A program made the position numbers and the translations under genes. Below, one piece after another: positions 34,769 through 46,940 of a stretch of 64,000 bases of DNA; positions within the stretch are counted from its first letter, which is position 1, and every line of letters starts with the position of its first letter. Source of the stretch: Nigrospora sphaerica (Eukaryota; Ascomycota; Sordariomycetes; Amphisphaeriales; Apiosporaceae); contig JAGVVL010000001.1 in assembly GCA_018287875.1 (NCBI GenBank), positions 6,882,001 through 6,946,000 of the forward strand, read 5' to 3'. Under the pieces are notes generated by a model. That model worked only from the letters and a program-made list of their open reading frames with translations, did no database searches and was not told the origin of the DNA.

Positions 34769-35794
34769 CTAGATATTCATGAAAGCCCGGATCTCAGCCT
34801 TGATATGTTCGTCATCATCCGCCGTCCCTAAACCCCCGCCGGCAAAATGACCCCAGATGCTTTCGATGCAAGCGAACTGTCCATTGGGCAAAGACTTGAC
34901 CTCCTCCTCGTTGTCCTCCGGGGGAAAGTATAGGTCCGTACGGCAGGGGAAGATCAAGCATTTGGTTTTGATCCGTCCCAGAGTCTTGGCGAGATCCCCT
35001 TCGTCCTCAGGGTGTAGCTTGGTGATATCACCTTGCTGCCACGTCCACAGCATGGCGAGAAGGTCGTTGGCGTCGTGGCCGCCTGTCCATTTTGCTTCCA
35101 GATAGTCTTCCAGCCTGGAAAACCCCAGCTCCTTCCAGCACTGGTGCCGGAACCAAGCCTGACTCAAGGCCCACGTCGCATACACCCTCTTGAAGGCCTT
35201 CACCCCGTCCACGGCCGGCTTCGCGTAATGGCCGCCGTGAAAGTCGTGCGCAGTAGTGAGGGCGAAGCGGGGCCCCTCGAGGAAGGACCAGTTCTGCCAA
35301 CTCGTCTTCGCACTGGTTGCGAGCCCGACCATATACTGCACAAAGTCAGGGTACATGACGGTCATGTGGTAGGCTTGCTGTCCGCCCATGGAGAAGCCAA
35401 CGTAGGCGAACAGCTGAGATATGCCTAGCTCTTCGGTACACAGCGCATACTGAAGGCGGATGTTGTCTTCGTACGTCAGCCTGGGGAATCTCGGTCCGTC
35501 GTACGGCGCGGGCTGGTTTGAGGGCGAAGACGACTCGCCACCACCCATAAGCCCGACCACGATGACAAAGAACTTCTCAGGCGAAAATGGGGGTTCGCCG
35601 CTACCATCCTTGCTACAGTACAGGAAAGGCAGGGTGTTGACGAGAAGGCCGGAATAGCAAGAGGGCATGAGCACGGCTGGGTTCGAGGGGGAGCCGAAGG
35701 TCCAATAGGCCAGCTTGGCCGGGAACTTGAGGCCAGAGGGCTCAGAATGCGACGAGAGCGCAATCTCTCGGTGGAAGTATTTGGTCTCGGGCAT
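34769..35794 (-). CDS. Alpha/beta hydrolase, homoserine O-acetyltransferase-like
   Basis: A single exon of 341 residues with an intact alpha/beta-hydrolase layout. The nucleophile elbow is GFSMGG with S135, the acid is D287 in CRTDLYFPPEDN, and the histidine is H316 in IWGHFAGGG. LAYWTFGSPSNPAVLMPSCYSG holds the oxyanion-side strand. The double Gly after the nucleophile and the PxEDN segment are typical of the MetX-like branch. The short length and lack of the full MetX motifs argue against a true methionine-pathway acetyltransferase. Such enzymes often sit in accessory or secondary-metabolite regions, and the substrate is unknown. No signal peptide, so cytosolic. Confidence 0.85.
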   Translation of the reverse strand: MPETKYFHREIALSSHSEPSGLKFPAKLAYWTFGSPSNPAVLMPSCYSGLLVNTLPFLYCSKDGSGEPPFSPEKFFVIVVGLMGGGESSSPSNQPAPYDGPRFPRLTYEDNIRLQYALCTEELGISQLFAYVGFSMGGQQAYHMTVMYPDFVQYMVGLATSAKTSWQNWSFLEGPRFALTTAHDFHGGHYAKPAVDGVKAFKRVYATWALSQAWFRHQCWKELGFSRLEDYLEAKWTGGHDANDLLAMLWTWQQGDITKLHPEDEGDLAKTLGRIKTKCLIFPCRTDLYFPPEDNEEEVKSLPNGQFACIESIWGHFAGGGLGTADDDEHIKAEIRAFMNI

Positions 35795-36589
35795 GATTTC
35801 AGACAGTGGCGAGCACGCAAACGGTGGTTTGGGTTGGGGGTAGACAATGGGGATCGAGCGGACACGGGGCAGGTATTTGAGTCGATGAGCTCTCCGTATC
35901 GGGCCCCCCCGGGTCGGCCAAGAGCCGAGAAGAGGGGTCGCGATAGACCCAATCCGCTGCCCCCGAGCCCAGCATAGGTGCAGGTGACGAGGATGACAGG
36001 CGGGGGGTTCTCCATTCCGACAACCTATCGCGGAAAACCAACTACATGTAAGTTACTTAAGTACCGAAGTACTTGCCTATCCATTGAAAGTACTATGTGC
36101 TGCAATCAGGTGGGGCCCAACATCACGGCGAACCTCCAGCTCCATTGCGTCGGTATATCTGATGGACACTGTCTGTCGTTTCCCGTATCTATTTCTTACT
36201 TGGCCATGACTTGTCAGGCAATATCACGCGGGCACAAGCCGACTTTTACGTAATTTGTAGGTACGGCACGAATTCCTGGTCACCTGTCACGGCCGCCGAA
36301 GGGGAGAATTGTAACACACCGACACCCGTTGGTAGGCGACGCCGTCGACGTGAGAACAACCGATACCATGTTCCCCCTCGTGTGGTTCTTGCCTTTGGGG
36401 GAGGCATATGCGCCTGCCATGACAGCGTGGCTAGAGGGTGTGCGCCTTCTCCGATCTACTAATATCGAGACCTGCGCCTTCCCCGTCTGGACCCCAATCC
36501 ACTTACAAGGCTGCATTGAAGGTTGGAAGAAGCCAGAGCCACCATAACTAATCTAACTATCGAGTACCTTGTGTAACTCGTCTATTCAA
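35795..36589. other. Intergenic region upstream of hydrolase
   Basis: Holds the hydrolase promoter and probably the 5' part of the interrupted gene that follows. A GTAAGT at 36048 and a CTAAC...TTCAAG acceptor-like site at about 36553-36590 suggest unassigned upstream exons on the plus strand. Confidence 0.4.
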
Positions 36590-37875
36590 GCTGACGCCGC
36601 GAAAAGGAAGATTCCCCATGGTGGTAGTCTATCTTCTGGGAATCCATCCCCCCATAAGCCACCGTTTTCCCTTGCAGCAACGCCTGCCAAGCAGCCGACC
36701 TCAACCGTCCACAGGGAAGCCGTCGGCATTATCTCACGACCAACCGGAAACATGCCCTTCAGTCCACGTCAAGATGAAGTCTCGAAGCGTGAGGGCCTGC
36801 GCACCGAGAGGTCGTTCAGGTATCGATTTGGCTATAACGAAGATTCCATAGACCAGCTCTCCCCAACGCCGCTACCTAGGAAGCAGCGATCAGTCATCCA
36901 CTTTGCGCGCCCCGGCGAGAAAGACTTGGACCGATTGTCAGCCCCCAACCCCGTAGTGGAGGAACGGCGCGATGAGGTGGCCCGACTTACGCCCCTTGGT
37001 CAGCCAGACCAGACGCGACCATCAGCTCCCGTTCCTGTATCGAAGGAGCAGTGGGGGGTACCCGAGGCTGCGGCCTTCGGCCAGTCAAGCCAACTCTGGC
37101 CATCGGCAAGAAAGATCGAAGCCGTGGTTCCTCGGGACGGGCCTGTGGGGATCGGCCGACCTCGGCCTCGCCAGCGTTCTCGGTCACAGTCCCCTAAGTC
37201 ACCCATGCCTCGCAGCTTGGATCAAGCCTTCTCCCGACATCGCTTGACACTTCACTCCCGAGCCATGGCCCAGCTTGACGACACCGAGACCATGCTCACT
37301 AAAGAGGTCAAGGCATCAACAAAGGACAAGCAGAACGCCATCCTCGCACTCGACGCCAAGCACCGCGAATTGGTCGCACCGCTGGCACGAGTCGAGGCCA
37401 ACCGCACTTCCAGGCACCCGGACGGCAGCGAGCGCTACGACGTCGTAACTGTGGGCGACGCGATCGCTCAACTTAGGAACCTCATAAACGAAAGCAAGGC
37501 GAAGATGTCTCGTGCTTGGGAAACCTAGGAGGCGGCCCAAGAAGAGCTTGAAGCTGTTGCGAGGGTACGGCCAGGGTCGGCGGCCTGTAAAGCACCCGGC
37601 TACCCGAGGGAACGACGTCGTAATGGGAGCAAAGGAATGGCTTCGGCGTCGGGTCCGAATTCGGAGATGGCTGCCGAGCTCGACTTGGCCAGTAAAGAAG
37701 TCGTCGATGAGGTGACGGGGTATGAGCAGGTATGTGGCGGCCCCGTGACGCCCTCTGGGTCGCCTTCGCGCAGATCGTACACCGGGGCGATATGCTGATG
37801 AATCTCTAGGAGCTGGCCCAGAAGATGTACAATCAGGGGGGAGTAATTGTGTTGGACCTTGCATCTGCCATATGA
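36590..37875 (+). pseudogene. Interrupted gene of unknown function with in-frame TAG
   Basis: A frame open from an acceptor-like site near 36590, with its first ATG at 36752, runs to a TAG at 37526-37528. After the stop the same frame stays open for 67 more codons (EAAQEELEAVARV...MAAELDLASKEVVDEVTGYEQ). It then meets a canonical intron (GTATGT at 37730 to CTCTAG at 37809) whose acceptor continues in frame as ELAQKMYNQGGVIVLDLASAI and a stop at 37875. The helix across the stop (LRNLINESKAKMSRAWET / EAAQEELEAV) reads as one coiled coil. The N-terminal part is Pro/Arg/Ser-rich. Either the TAG is a real lesion, or an 84-nt in-phase intron (GTAACT at 37445 to CCTAG at 37528) removes it, or it is read through. 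I do not recognise the family. Confidence 0.5.
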
Positions 37876-39207
37876 GGCGGACCGCTCCGGCTGTTTTGCC
37901 TTGGATGGGCTTGCTTCGGACTGGGCGGCCCAGCGGCTCTGAAAATGGCGTGCCGTGCGTGTAAGGGCGAGCTTGAGGGCCCGAACCGCTCTGCGGGGTG
38001 TTATACGCCGGCGCATGATGGGGCAGTGAGGGCTGTGTGAGAAGATGATATGGCTATGGCAAAGCTCACTCGTACACACCGGAGTTGAGAGATATGTCGT
38101 GGGGAGACCGGCTGCCGGGGGACTTATAGGGAGTACGACCTGCCAGCCGGAGTGAGCGAAGCACGGGCAGAAAGGGGCTGGTCTGCATTAGCTGGAGTTG
38201 CCTTAGTGACTTGACCGCGCGGCGGCCGCTGGCCCACGATAATGTTTTCTTTGGACTCCAGTCAGCACATGCTGCTTCCCGTTGATGCGCTTACGAGCCT
38301 GTCAGCCCAGCGATTGGTCCTACGACGGTAGGTGTTGTGTGTTTCGTGATACCTCAACTTCAAGAAGTCCGGCGCTAGGCAATCCGCCCAAGCCACCTGT
38401 GACGCCAGACGCTAATCCTCCCCGCGCCAGGCCGTCGCGCCATGGGCCGCCGCGGCATTCCAAAACTAGGCCATGGCAGTGGTGATGATGGCGAATCTAG
38501 ATGCTCGGCATGCATGCCACGGGCTGTCGGGCACTCGATGGAAGAGCGACTTCGCGCTCGCCCTGGCACTTCAGTACGAGGATGTCAGTACGGGGCCACG
38601 CCACGCAAACTGGAAGCACGGAAGCGGCAGTTGGGAAGCGGGGAAAATTTGGCGGTTGTCTTTTATTCTATGGCGCTGCGCGCCAATTCCTCTACCTATC
38701 TGCCCCTCGTCTCTATGACTTCGTCTCCACGGCCGTGCAGCCAATCTGCCGATGGGATGCAGGCGTTGCGTCCCGCCGGGCCAATCGGACTGTGCAGCCG
38801 GCGGGCGCGCTGTTGATTACTTCCCGTCGCTGCCCTGCTTTTAGGCCGGAGTCTGAAAATAGAAGAGCCTTGCGGGGTTGTATTCGTGTGTGTGTGTGTG
38901 TTTTTGTGTCTCCCTCTCTCTCGTCCAATGCATGGATCTTTTTTCTTAACATCTCTTTCCCCACTCCCGAACTCCGGACTCATGCAAGAGAAAAAGCCGT
39001 GAGACAAAATAGAGAAACGCCTGTACTGCACGAGTCTGTGTCAGCGGGGGGGGGGGATTTCGACGGGCGCCCTAGCCATGCAGGTAACCCAACTCACCAA
39101 TGCAGAAACAGGTGGGGAGGGCCGCCAGGGGCGCTGTTCGCTGGACAATTGTGCGCCAGGCAGCCCCTCGATGAAGGGGACCCTCATCCCGGGTCGGGCC
39201 AGCATTT
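37876..39207. other. Intergenic region
   Basis: No gene seen. A (TG)n run of 15 bases lies at 38886-38900, and CT-rich sequence around 38920. The BCAT 3'UTR occupies the right end. Confidence 0.5.
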
Positions 39208-40597
39208 TTACTGCTCCTCCTGAACAACAACGCCCCAGGGGTGCTGCTCGCCACCGTACATAATGTCCTTGAGCCAGCCCTTGACCTTGAGGGTGAGGGC
39301 ACCGCCGTCGCCCGCCTGGCCCATGGAGATGGGCACATCGACACCCCGGTGGTGGATCAGCGACACGGGGCACACAAAGTACTGCGAAATCGGTCAGCGG
39401 CGCGTGTTTGCATGGGGCTGAGCTCGTTCGGCCATCGCCAACCCGAGTCCGAAACGGGGAGTGAACGCGAAGGTGGTATACAAGCAGGGGGTTACTTACG
39501 GCTGTGCCGGCAGCAAAGGACTCGACCAGTCTGCCCTCACTGTGGGCTTCGAGAACCTCATCGATGCTGTAGTTGCGCTCCACGACGTCGACCTCGTCGG
39601 CGCACCGCTCGCGGATCAGCTGCAGCGTGCTCCTTCTCGTGACGCCGTCGAGGATCAGCTTCTCGCCCAGGGGCGCCGTCACGACCTCGGTTTTGCCCGT
39701 CTCCTTGTTCTTCCACACGACGAAGAAGTTGGAGGCGCCGGCCTCGGTGCAGAGGCCCTCCTTGCCGTACAACCACAAGATTTGGCCGAAGCCCCGGGCC
39801 CGCGCCTCCTGCGTGGCCAGCAGCGAGGGACCGTAGTTGGCACCGACCTTGGCGTAGCCGAAGCCACCCACCCACGCGCGCACCATATCGTCGGGCGACG
39901 TGTGCAGCTTCATACCGCCGGCGGGGCTGTCCATGACGGGCATGTAGCTGGCGATCAGGTAGAGCAGGGCCTCGTTGGGGGCCTGGACACCGAGCTGGGA
40001 CTGGGTGCCGATCAGGGTCGGGCGCAGGTAGAGGAAGGTGCCGGGGCGGTCCCGCGGCAGCCACTTGGGCCCGTCGACGGCCATCAGGGCCAGGAGGAGC
40101 TTTTCCAGCTCGGCGGGCTCAAAGGCCGGGAGCGAGATGCGGACGGCCGACATGAGCATGCGGGCGGCGTTGCAGTCCGGGCGGAAGAGGCGCAGCTTGC
40201 CGTCGAAGCCGCGGTAGGCCTTGAGGCCCTCGAAGCACTCGGTAGCATAGTGCAGAACCGAGGCGGTGGGCATCAGCGAGAGGGGCCCGTACGGCTTGAG
40301 CTCGGGCGTGCCCCAGCCGGCCTTGGCGGACCACGGCACCGTGACCATGTGGTCGGTGCAGATGGTGCAGTCGTTGGCACTCGTGACGCCCGGGGCGGGC
40401 ACCTCACGCGGCGACTTGGTGAAGCTGTAGGTGAGCTTGGAGGCGTCCAGCACGGCCGGGCCGGGCTTGCCGGCGCCATTGGGGTTGGCGGGAGGCACGA
40501 TGGGCCTTCCGTTCTCGTCCAGCTGGTGTTCAAGGGCCGCGACGACCAGGTCCTGCTCCTGCTCGCCCGCGTGGCTCGTGACGGCCGAGGGGGCCAT
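39208..40597 (-). CDS. Branched-chain amino acid aminotransferase
   Basis: A PLP-dependent class IV aminotransferase that interconverts leucine, isoleucine and valine with their 2-oxo acids. The transcript is complement of 39500-40597 then 39208-39381, giving 423 residues; the intron is GTAAGT...CGCAG. Family motifs are continuous: HYATECFEGLKAYRG, LFRPDCNAARM, FLYLRPTLIGTQ, and GYAKVGANYGPSLL in which K250 is the Schiff-base lysine. LCTEAGASNFFVVW and LDGVTRRSTLQL follow, and the C-terminus is VKGWLKDIMYGGEQHPW. The N-terminal 60 residues are acidic and Pro/Gly-rich without an obvious mitochondrial presequence, so this may be a cytosolic isoform; fungi usually carry several BCAT genes, and which one this is cannot be told. 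Confidence 0.95.
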
Positions 40598-41222
40598 GAT
40601 GATACCGAGCGTGTGGGGATGGGGTTTGGGAAAACGGAAGGGTCAAAGGCGGAGCGACGAGGGGAACAGCCGTCAGGTCCCGACGGAGTGTATGTAGGTA
40701 TGTACGGAGAAGAAATAACGCGGCGCTACTCGCTGGAGGGGATTTTTCTTTCTTTCTTTCTGGGTTGTTGGCAAAGGATAAGGGAGACAGGCACGCAGGT
40801 GGCCAACAAGTATAAATCGAGCAGTCCAGCCAAAGGGTGATGGAATCGACTTGTGAGTCATTGACCAATCAGAAGGGCCACTCAACGATCAGCTGGCAAG
40901 ACACGAAGGGCGTGCAAGGCGTGCAAGTCGTGGCAGGGGTGGACACTTTCCGACTAGCCTCCAGCATTCGGGGAAAACCCATGCCCCTTAGATAACAGGA
41001 ATGCACCAGTTCGGCTTTGCATGTAAAATCTTGCCTATCGATGGGGCGTCTGGGTCCGGGACCAGGCCCACGGGATGGGTGGTCGCGGCCTAGCTGTCTA
41101 CCAAGATACCTACGGCGTACCTCACAGTAGATCAAGCTGATGGCGCAGACCTACCCGCCTATCGGGCTTACATAGTACGCGCCATGCACGCATGCGCGAA
41201 AGCGGGCAAACACAAGAGCGCG

Positions 41223-41269
<47 letters not shown>

Positions 41270-42888
41270 GCTTGGCCGGGGCAGGGCACTGGCCTTCCCC
41301 GGCCTTCCGGGTCATGCAGGCAGAAAAACGCGGACGAGCGGCTGTCGACGGACTCTTGACCCAGCGGGTGTAGCTTGCGTACTCGAGCCAGGGCAGGCCG
41401 GTCTGGTGTGTTTTATGGCCCTTCTCAGGCTGGTCAGCGATGTGCTGCTCCCCGGGGGGCCTGTATCAACCATCGGTTGCAAGCGGGCGAGGTCTGTCGA
41501 ACAAACCAATCACCTGGATGGATTGAGCGGGGGCTTCGGCCGGCTTAGAGTGGAACCCCTACCCACCAAGCCTTCGGGCTCCCAGGCAGCCCTGGCTCTT
41601 CCTGGATGCTGACCTCCGCTACGCAAACCGGATGGAGACTGGCGAGTATGTACAATAGGGCGCGCTCGGTGGTGGGATTGGCCGGAGGTGGGGCCTGGGC
41701 AGCGATGCAAAGTTCCCGGGTCGGCAGGCGCGTCATCATAGTTTCTGTGCGAGACCGACTCCTGTGTGGCGAGGCCGACGGTCAGACCCATCACCAGACG
41801 GCTGACAGGCACGGTACATACCGAAGGTGCCGGGGCTCACCTTGACTCGCTTCACCTCACAGGGGACCGCAGACGAGGTATAAGAAGAAGACGCGAGCGC
41901 CCCTTATTGGGTGTGTTGCACGGCATTCCACCATCCCACCGCCGCAGGCGTTGGTTGGGCCCGGTGATGCAAAGCGTTCGTCGCTGCGCTTCTAGAATTT
42001 TTAAGCCGCACGTCTAGCCGGATCTCTGCCGTGCGGTCGGCGTCGGGGCGCGGGTGCCGATGCGGAATTGGAGGGGGGGGATAAGCCGAGAATAGGCGAC
42101 ACTTTCCATCCATGCCCCCGCCTGCGCAACCAAAAGAAAGATAGGGACAGAGAGAAAGGGACAGAGAAAGATAGGAGGAAAACCCGATGGTGTGTCCACG
42201 CATCGATCGCAATCCCATCGTCCCACGGCAGATCAGCACCTAGCCTGTACACCGCCCAATGCAGGTCGATACAATCCATTAAGGGCCTCGTTAACACAGG
42301 TAGCCAAGCCCATTTGCTTTCGCGGCCTTCCGGACGTGCCGGTGCATGTTTCTAGCTGCCCTTGCACGTCTGGCCCGTCTCCATCATTGGGTGACACAGT
42401 CCGCCATGCCGTCGCACTCCCCATACGCGCGACCCGACCATGCTAGCCATTTTATCTTATCCTCCTCGGCTCCGGACTCTGCCCCGCCTTCTGTAACCAG
42501 CCGAGCCGTTGGGCTTCTGCCTCCAGTAGCCGCTGTCGGCACTTTACTTGCCGATGCAGACCTGTGGCCGGCGCACTTGTCCTTCTAGGAAGGAGTTCTG
42601 CTTTTCAGGGCGGGGAGCACCCTTGTGGTGCATTGCCAGGTAGCGCCGGGAGCGACGCCCGTATCCCTTGTCGTGTTGTTGCCTCCGATACTGTGGCAAA
42701 ACACCCCCCCCGGCGGTCCGACAGCTTCGCTTCAGCCGAGATGGCCCCGTACAAAGGTTGCACCGAGTGACCGTCCTTGCCGCACCGCTTCCGACCAAGC
42801 GCGCTATGTAGTATCTGTATTTCCCATAAGGCTCGGCCGGCCGGCTTTGACTAGACTGCTTGAGGACCAAGGCCGGCTCTTTGGGCTC
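40598..42888. other. Intergenic region between BCAT and Gyp1
   Basis: No gene seen in 2.3 kb. It contains a long alternating CG/CA tract (separate entry) and the BCAT promoter. Both flanking genes are on the minus strand. Confidence 0.5.
41218..41270. repeat. Alternating purine-pyrimidine tract (CG)n(CA)n
   Basis: About six CG steps run directly into 18 CA steps and end CATATG, giving 53 bases of strict purine-pyrimidine alternation. This composition is the classic Z-DNA-prone type. Confidence 0.92.
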
Positions 42889-45025
42889 TCATAGCTGGAG
42901 GTTCGCGGAGGGTGTTCGGCTTTGCCCCCGTAGATGCGCCGAGGAATTCTTGAAGAGACTTTGCCATATGTAGGCCTCGCTCAGCAAAAGCTCGATGTCC
43001 TTTTCGGTCCACTCTTTCGTCGGCAGCGCTTGCAGAAACATCATGATCTCTTGGAAGTCCATCTTCAACAGCTTGGCTGACCACTTCACCAAGAATGCCG
43101 CACAAACGTAGAGATGAAACTCGGAGAACCCCTGCTCCTCGGCCTGGTGACGGTCAGCAAACGCCGCGGCGTGTTCGGGGAGCCTAGCACGGCGGCACCT
43201 ACAAGATAAGTGTCCCACATGCGAATCGTGTTCTTCACGCTTATTTCTCTCATGAGAAGACAGTTCATCCATCGGAAACTGAATTGGATGAACTCGACAT
43301 GCTCGTTTTCCAGGTGTTTGGCCAGGTCCGAATCGATTCGCGACGTGAGGTCGCGCAAAGCAGCCACTTGTCGCTGGATACCCGGCTGCGCAACAATGTA
43401 ATGGTCCTGGATACCGTCAAGGAGCTTTGTCAAGCACCAAAACGAGTCGGCTTCAACGGCGTCGAGGACCGCCCGCGGCAGTTGTCCAGGATCCATACCG
43501 CTCTCGATGTTACAGTCGGTGATGTAGGCCCCGAGGAAAACTTGCCAAAAGGGGGTGACCAAGTCGTTGATGCCTTGGACGTAGCCGCTTGCCGGGTGGC
43601 GGATAGCCCACAGATACAGTATGCGTTCCAAAGACCGCTGCGTCGCCTCGTAACTGTACAGTTCCAGGTGGGGGTTCGTCCTGGGAACGTCGATGCTGAT
43701 CTGATGCCATATTGCTTCATCAAGGCCTCGCGCGCGACCGGCAGCGGTCGGCGCGCCGCCTCCTCGCTCGAAAGCCTGCCGCACACCATCCAGGTATTCT
43801 TTCCGTTTCCTCTCCAGAGTAGCGACACGCCTCTCGCTGCTAGTGGGCAGGTAGCTCAGCAATAGCTGCCACGTCATAGCGCGCACCTCTTCCGGAACGC
43901 CTCCCCACGCTAGGGCCCGGAGGTCGGTCAGGGGAATGTTTGTGGCTTGCAAGATCTTTTTGAATTTGTTGATCTTGGTGACGCGCGAATTGCTGGCGTC
44001 TATCTCCTTGGGCGTCGCGTTCGGCGGGATGGTGGGATGGTTTATCAGGTGCAGTGCGTTTGCCGGGTCTTTCAGAATGTCCTTGTACTGCGGCCTGAGG
44101 ATTTTGCCCTCGCTCTTCTTGGGCATCGGGTACGTGGTCACCGGCCTCTCGATGGCTATATCAGCACTATCCGAGTAGCGTCGAGAAGAGGAACCAAATG
44201 AGGTGCTGGGGGGAGATGCATTGTCCCGCGAAGGGGCTCCGCTATGGGCAGCGGCCATGCGCTTTGTCCTGCGCTTCATGTTGGACAGGCTAGGAAGTCC
44301 AAAGTCATCACCGTCGTCGTCTTCGTAGCCGTACATGTCGTCTCCCTCCGGGTCGTCCGTGTTCCAATCCTGGTTCGTGTTGGAGAGGAAGTTGAAGTAC
44401 GTCTTCAGCGGAGGAGAAGACATGCCGGAGGATGACCTGGCCGCCGACGCTTTTCCGGAGGATGGTCTCGGCAGGGGAGGAGAGCTGGCATCGTTGCCGC
44501 GGGCTCTCTGCGAGCTCGAAGACGGGGGGCTTTTCGGTCGCGACGAGGGTGCGCCTGTGATGTTCCTATAGTCCCGTCCATTAGCCAACGCCATGACGAG
44601 CATCGTTGTACGGGGCTCTGCGGTATACCACATACAGGGAGTCGAACTTGAGCATGTCGGCATGGGAGTAGGCAGCGCCTACCACGAGATTGGGGTCGCG
44701 GCTGTTCTTCTTGGGCGGGTTCTCTTTCTGCGGCCGCCAGAACGGCGAGGCTGACCTGTGTCTCTACTCAGCCCCTCCCCACTGCGATTATAGGACAGAC
44801 AAAGAAGCAGCAGCTCGACATACTCGGACCTGTCTGGCGTGGGCGCGATTCGGACAATCAGCGGCTGCGCAGGCCAGGTGGGAGATCAGGACATACCGAC
44901 TTGGACCATTTCCTACGTCATGCGCCATCGCGAGTGAGTCCGGGCTACCAGAGGCGGGGAGGACGAGCAGCTGGGCTTACCTGCTGAGGCGGCGGCTTCT
45001 TGCCGCTGCCCGAAGACGAGAACAT
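42889..45025 (-). CDS. gyp1: TBC-domain Rab GTPase-activating protein Gyp1
   Basis: Gyp1 is a Golgi Rab-GAP that stimulates GTP hydrolysis by Ypt1 and related Rabs. The transcript is complement of 44981-45025, 44636-44763, 43203-44565 and 42889-43143, giving 596 residues. Exon 1 is 15 codons (MFSSSGSGKKPPPQQ). Exon 2 (SASPFWRPQKENPPKKNSRDPN...MLKFDSL) is short, and intron 2 has a GTATGT donor and GCTAAT branch. The N-terminal 220 residues are disordered with an acidic patch. The TBC domain spans about 265-570: LRALAWGGVPEEVR, the arginine finger in SIDVPRTNP (R353), and the glutamine finger in GYVQGINDL (Q388). MREISVKNTIRMWDTYL runs across intron 3 into FSEFHLYVCAAFLVKW. Both dual-finger residues are intact, so it should be active. 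The exon 2 acceptor (CTGAGTAG at 44764) is the least certain point. Confidence 0.93.
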
Positions 45026-46940
45026 GATTGCCGGGTGTGAAATAGAGAAAGTGTCTGCAATTACATCCCATGTCGTTTGGCGAAGTGTCCCCCGGCCTGG
45101 GTTGGTTGGGCCTGGTCTGGTCTTGCCTGGGCCGGGTGTTCGCAAGCCGCTCTGCCACTGTCGGGGCGCCTGGGCTGTCTCTGGTGGTGTCGTCTCAGCA
45201 GCTTGCCTTTACTCCGTCGGTCATGTCCACCAGGTCGCAACCGAGACACCCAGAATGGAGCTTGAACCAGACGGTACTCCGTACAAGCCACACCTGACCG
45301 AGATTGAGCCAATCACCTGGTAGTGGCCCCTGCCTTTCCAGCCTTATCGGGCCTGGTCTGCACTCTACGGGCCGGCAACTCTGGGACGGGCCAGGGAAGG
45401 AGTCGAGAGCTTGCGGGCCTTTTTAATTATTATCATCATTCGGGATGGCTTCGCTCTCCATGTCTGGAAGTTCACCACCCTGAATATGTCTTGGCCCAGG
45501 TATGCGGTATCTATCAGCCCTTCCAACTAGGCCCATGCTTGCCCAGATAATTTAGGTACCCAGAGATGTCAAGTCTGCAAGCTAGGGTCGTCTACAGCGG
45601 ATGTGGCTGCCTTTTCTTGGCTGGGGACCGATCAACAGGGTGGGTACATAAAACCATGTCCACCATTCAGTATCCTGTAGAGGTCGCCAGAATCAAGGTA
45701 CCTGGTAATGAGGGTCAGTCGCCGGCCAGGAATGAGTGTAACGCAACACGCAACAATGTCCGGGGAACGGATGGTCACAGGTATAGTACATACGTGCATG
45801 GCAAGTGGACGTCAGGCGTTTGTGGGGACATGGACGGATGTTGTGCTTACGACTGAGCTGTAGTCGTACATCGAGCCTAAGCTCCCTTACAAGGTACCTC
45901 ACCCCAGTACCAGGTCCATCCACAGCAGTCGCAAGCCGGATTGAGAAGTATCTGAGAGAGCCACGGCAAGGACGCCATGGCTCCCGCTGTGCTCGGGCTT
46001 GTGGGGAGGAAAGGAAGGGGGAATGAAGTGACCACCGGGTGGCCAGAGCTGCTGGCCAAACAACACAGCAATCTAGGTACCTACACAGTAGCAGTTTGGC
46101 GATTTACGATGTACTCCAGCAGCAAGCAACCACCAGCTCGCGGGGAGCAGCTCACTGGAATGGATGATGTTGCCTGCTTAAGTCGTCCTTATCTACGTAG
46201 GTAGTAGGTAGGTACCAGCATGGCAATTAGCCCCGAGCTGTTATATAAATACGCCTCTTTTACTTCGAACTCCATATGAAATACCTCTTGAGTTACCTCC
46301 TTCGCTGCGCCAAGCCAGTACATACGGATCTGGCCCTGCGTACAAGGAAAGACCGGAATCTTCTTCCAAGTATCCATCCTTGAACGCGAGCGTGTTGTTG
46401 CCCGGCTGCTAAGCTGGCAGTTGAAGTTTTCCAGCATGGTAGGTACTACATACACAGAGGTACCTACAAATCAGGGTACTACTGATGCAGCCAGAAAATA
46501 CTATTAGGCAGGCGGACTCCACTCGGCAAATTGGAAGAACTCCAGCAGCGCGGCGATTGAAATCCATCCGTTCCCTCTGTCACCTCCATCCATGCTATCC
46601 ACCCCAGGCTGCCCACACAGACTGAGCCACTCCTCAAACATCTACCTGTGGACATCGCACGGGCGAGGCGTCCGAGCTGATTGTTCAGAGCGGCGTCCAC
46701 CCTGATCCATCTTTTTCATCATCGGTCGTCCGCCAAAACATCCCTTCTTCCTTTTCACGACGGGGCATCAATATTTGCGACCACTGCGACGCCCATCGGC
46801 CGTGTTTGCCTCCGTTCCCTTCTATCCCGTCCTCGTTTCCATTCCCTCACGAAAAGAAGCCGTCCTTTGCCCAAGATCCTCTCAGTCCCACAACAGCTGC
46901 ACCAACATCTACACGCGCACGCGCGGCATTTCAAACCATC
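45026..46940. other. Divergent region between Gyp1 and Hrp1
   Basis: No gene seen in 1.9 kb. Several copies of a TAGGTAGGTACC-like motif occur (46195-46215 and 46440-46465), as is common in Sordariomycete intergenic DNA. The last 250 bases are CT/CA-rich Hrp1 leader. Confidence 0.5.

Noticed and set aside
35476..36015. Minus-strand frame MENPPPVILVTC... upstream of the hydrolase
   Set aside because: It overlaps the hydrolase in another frame and lacks any motif past its first residues; the hydrolase start at 35794 is fully supported.
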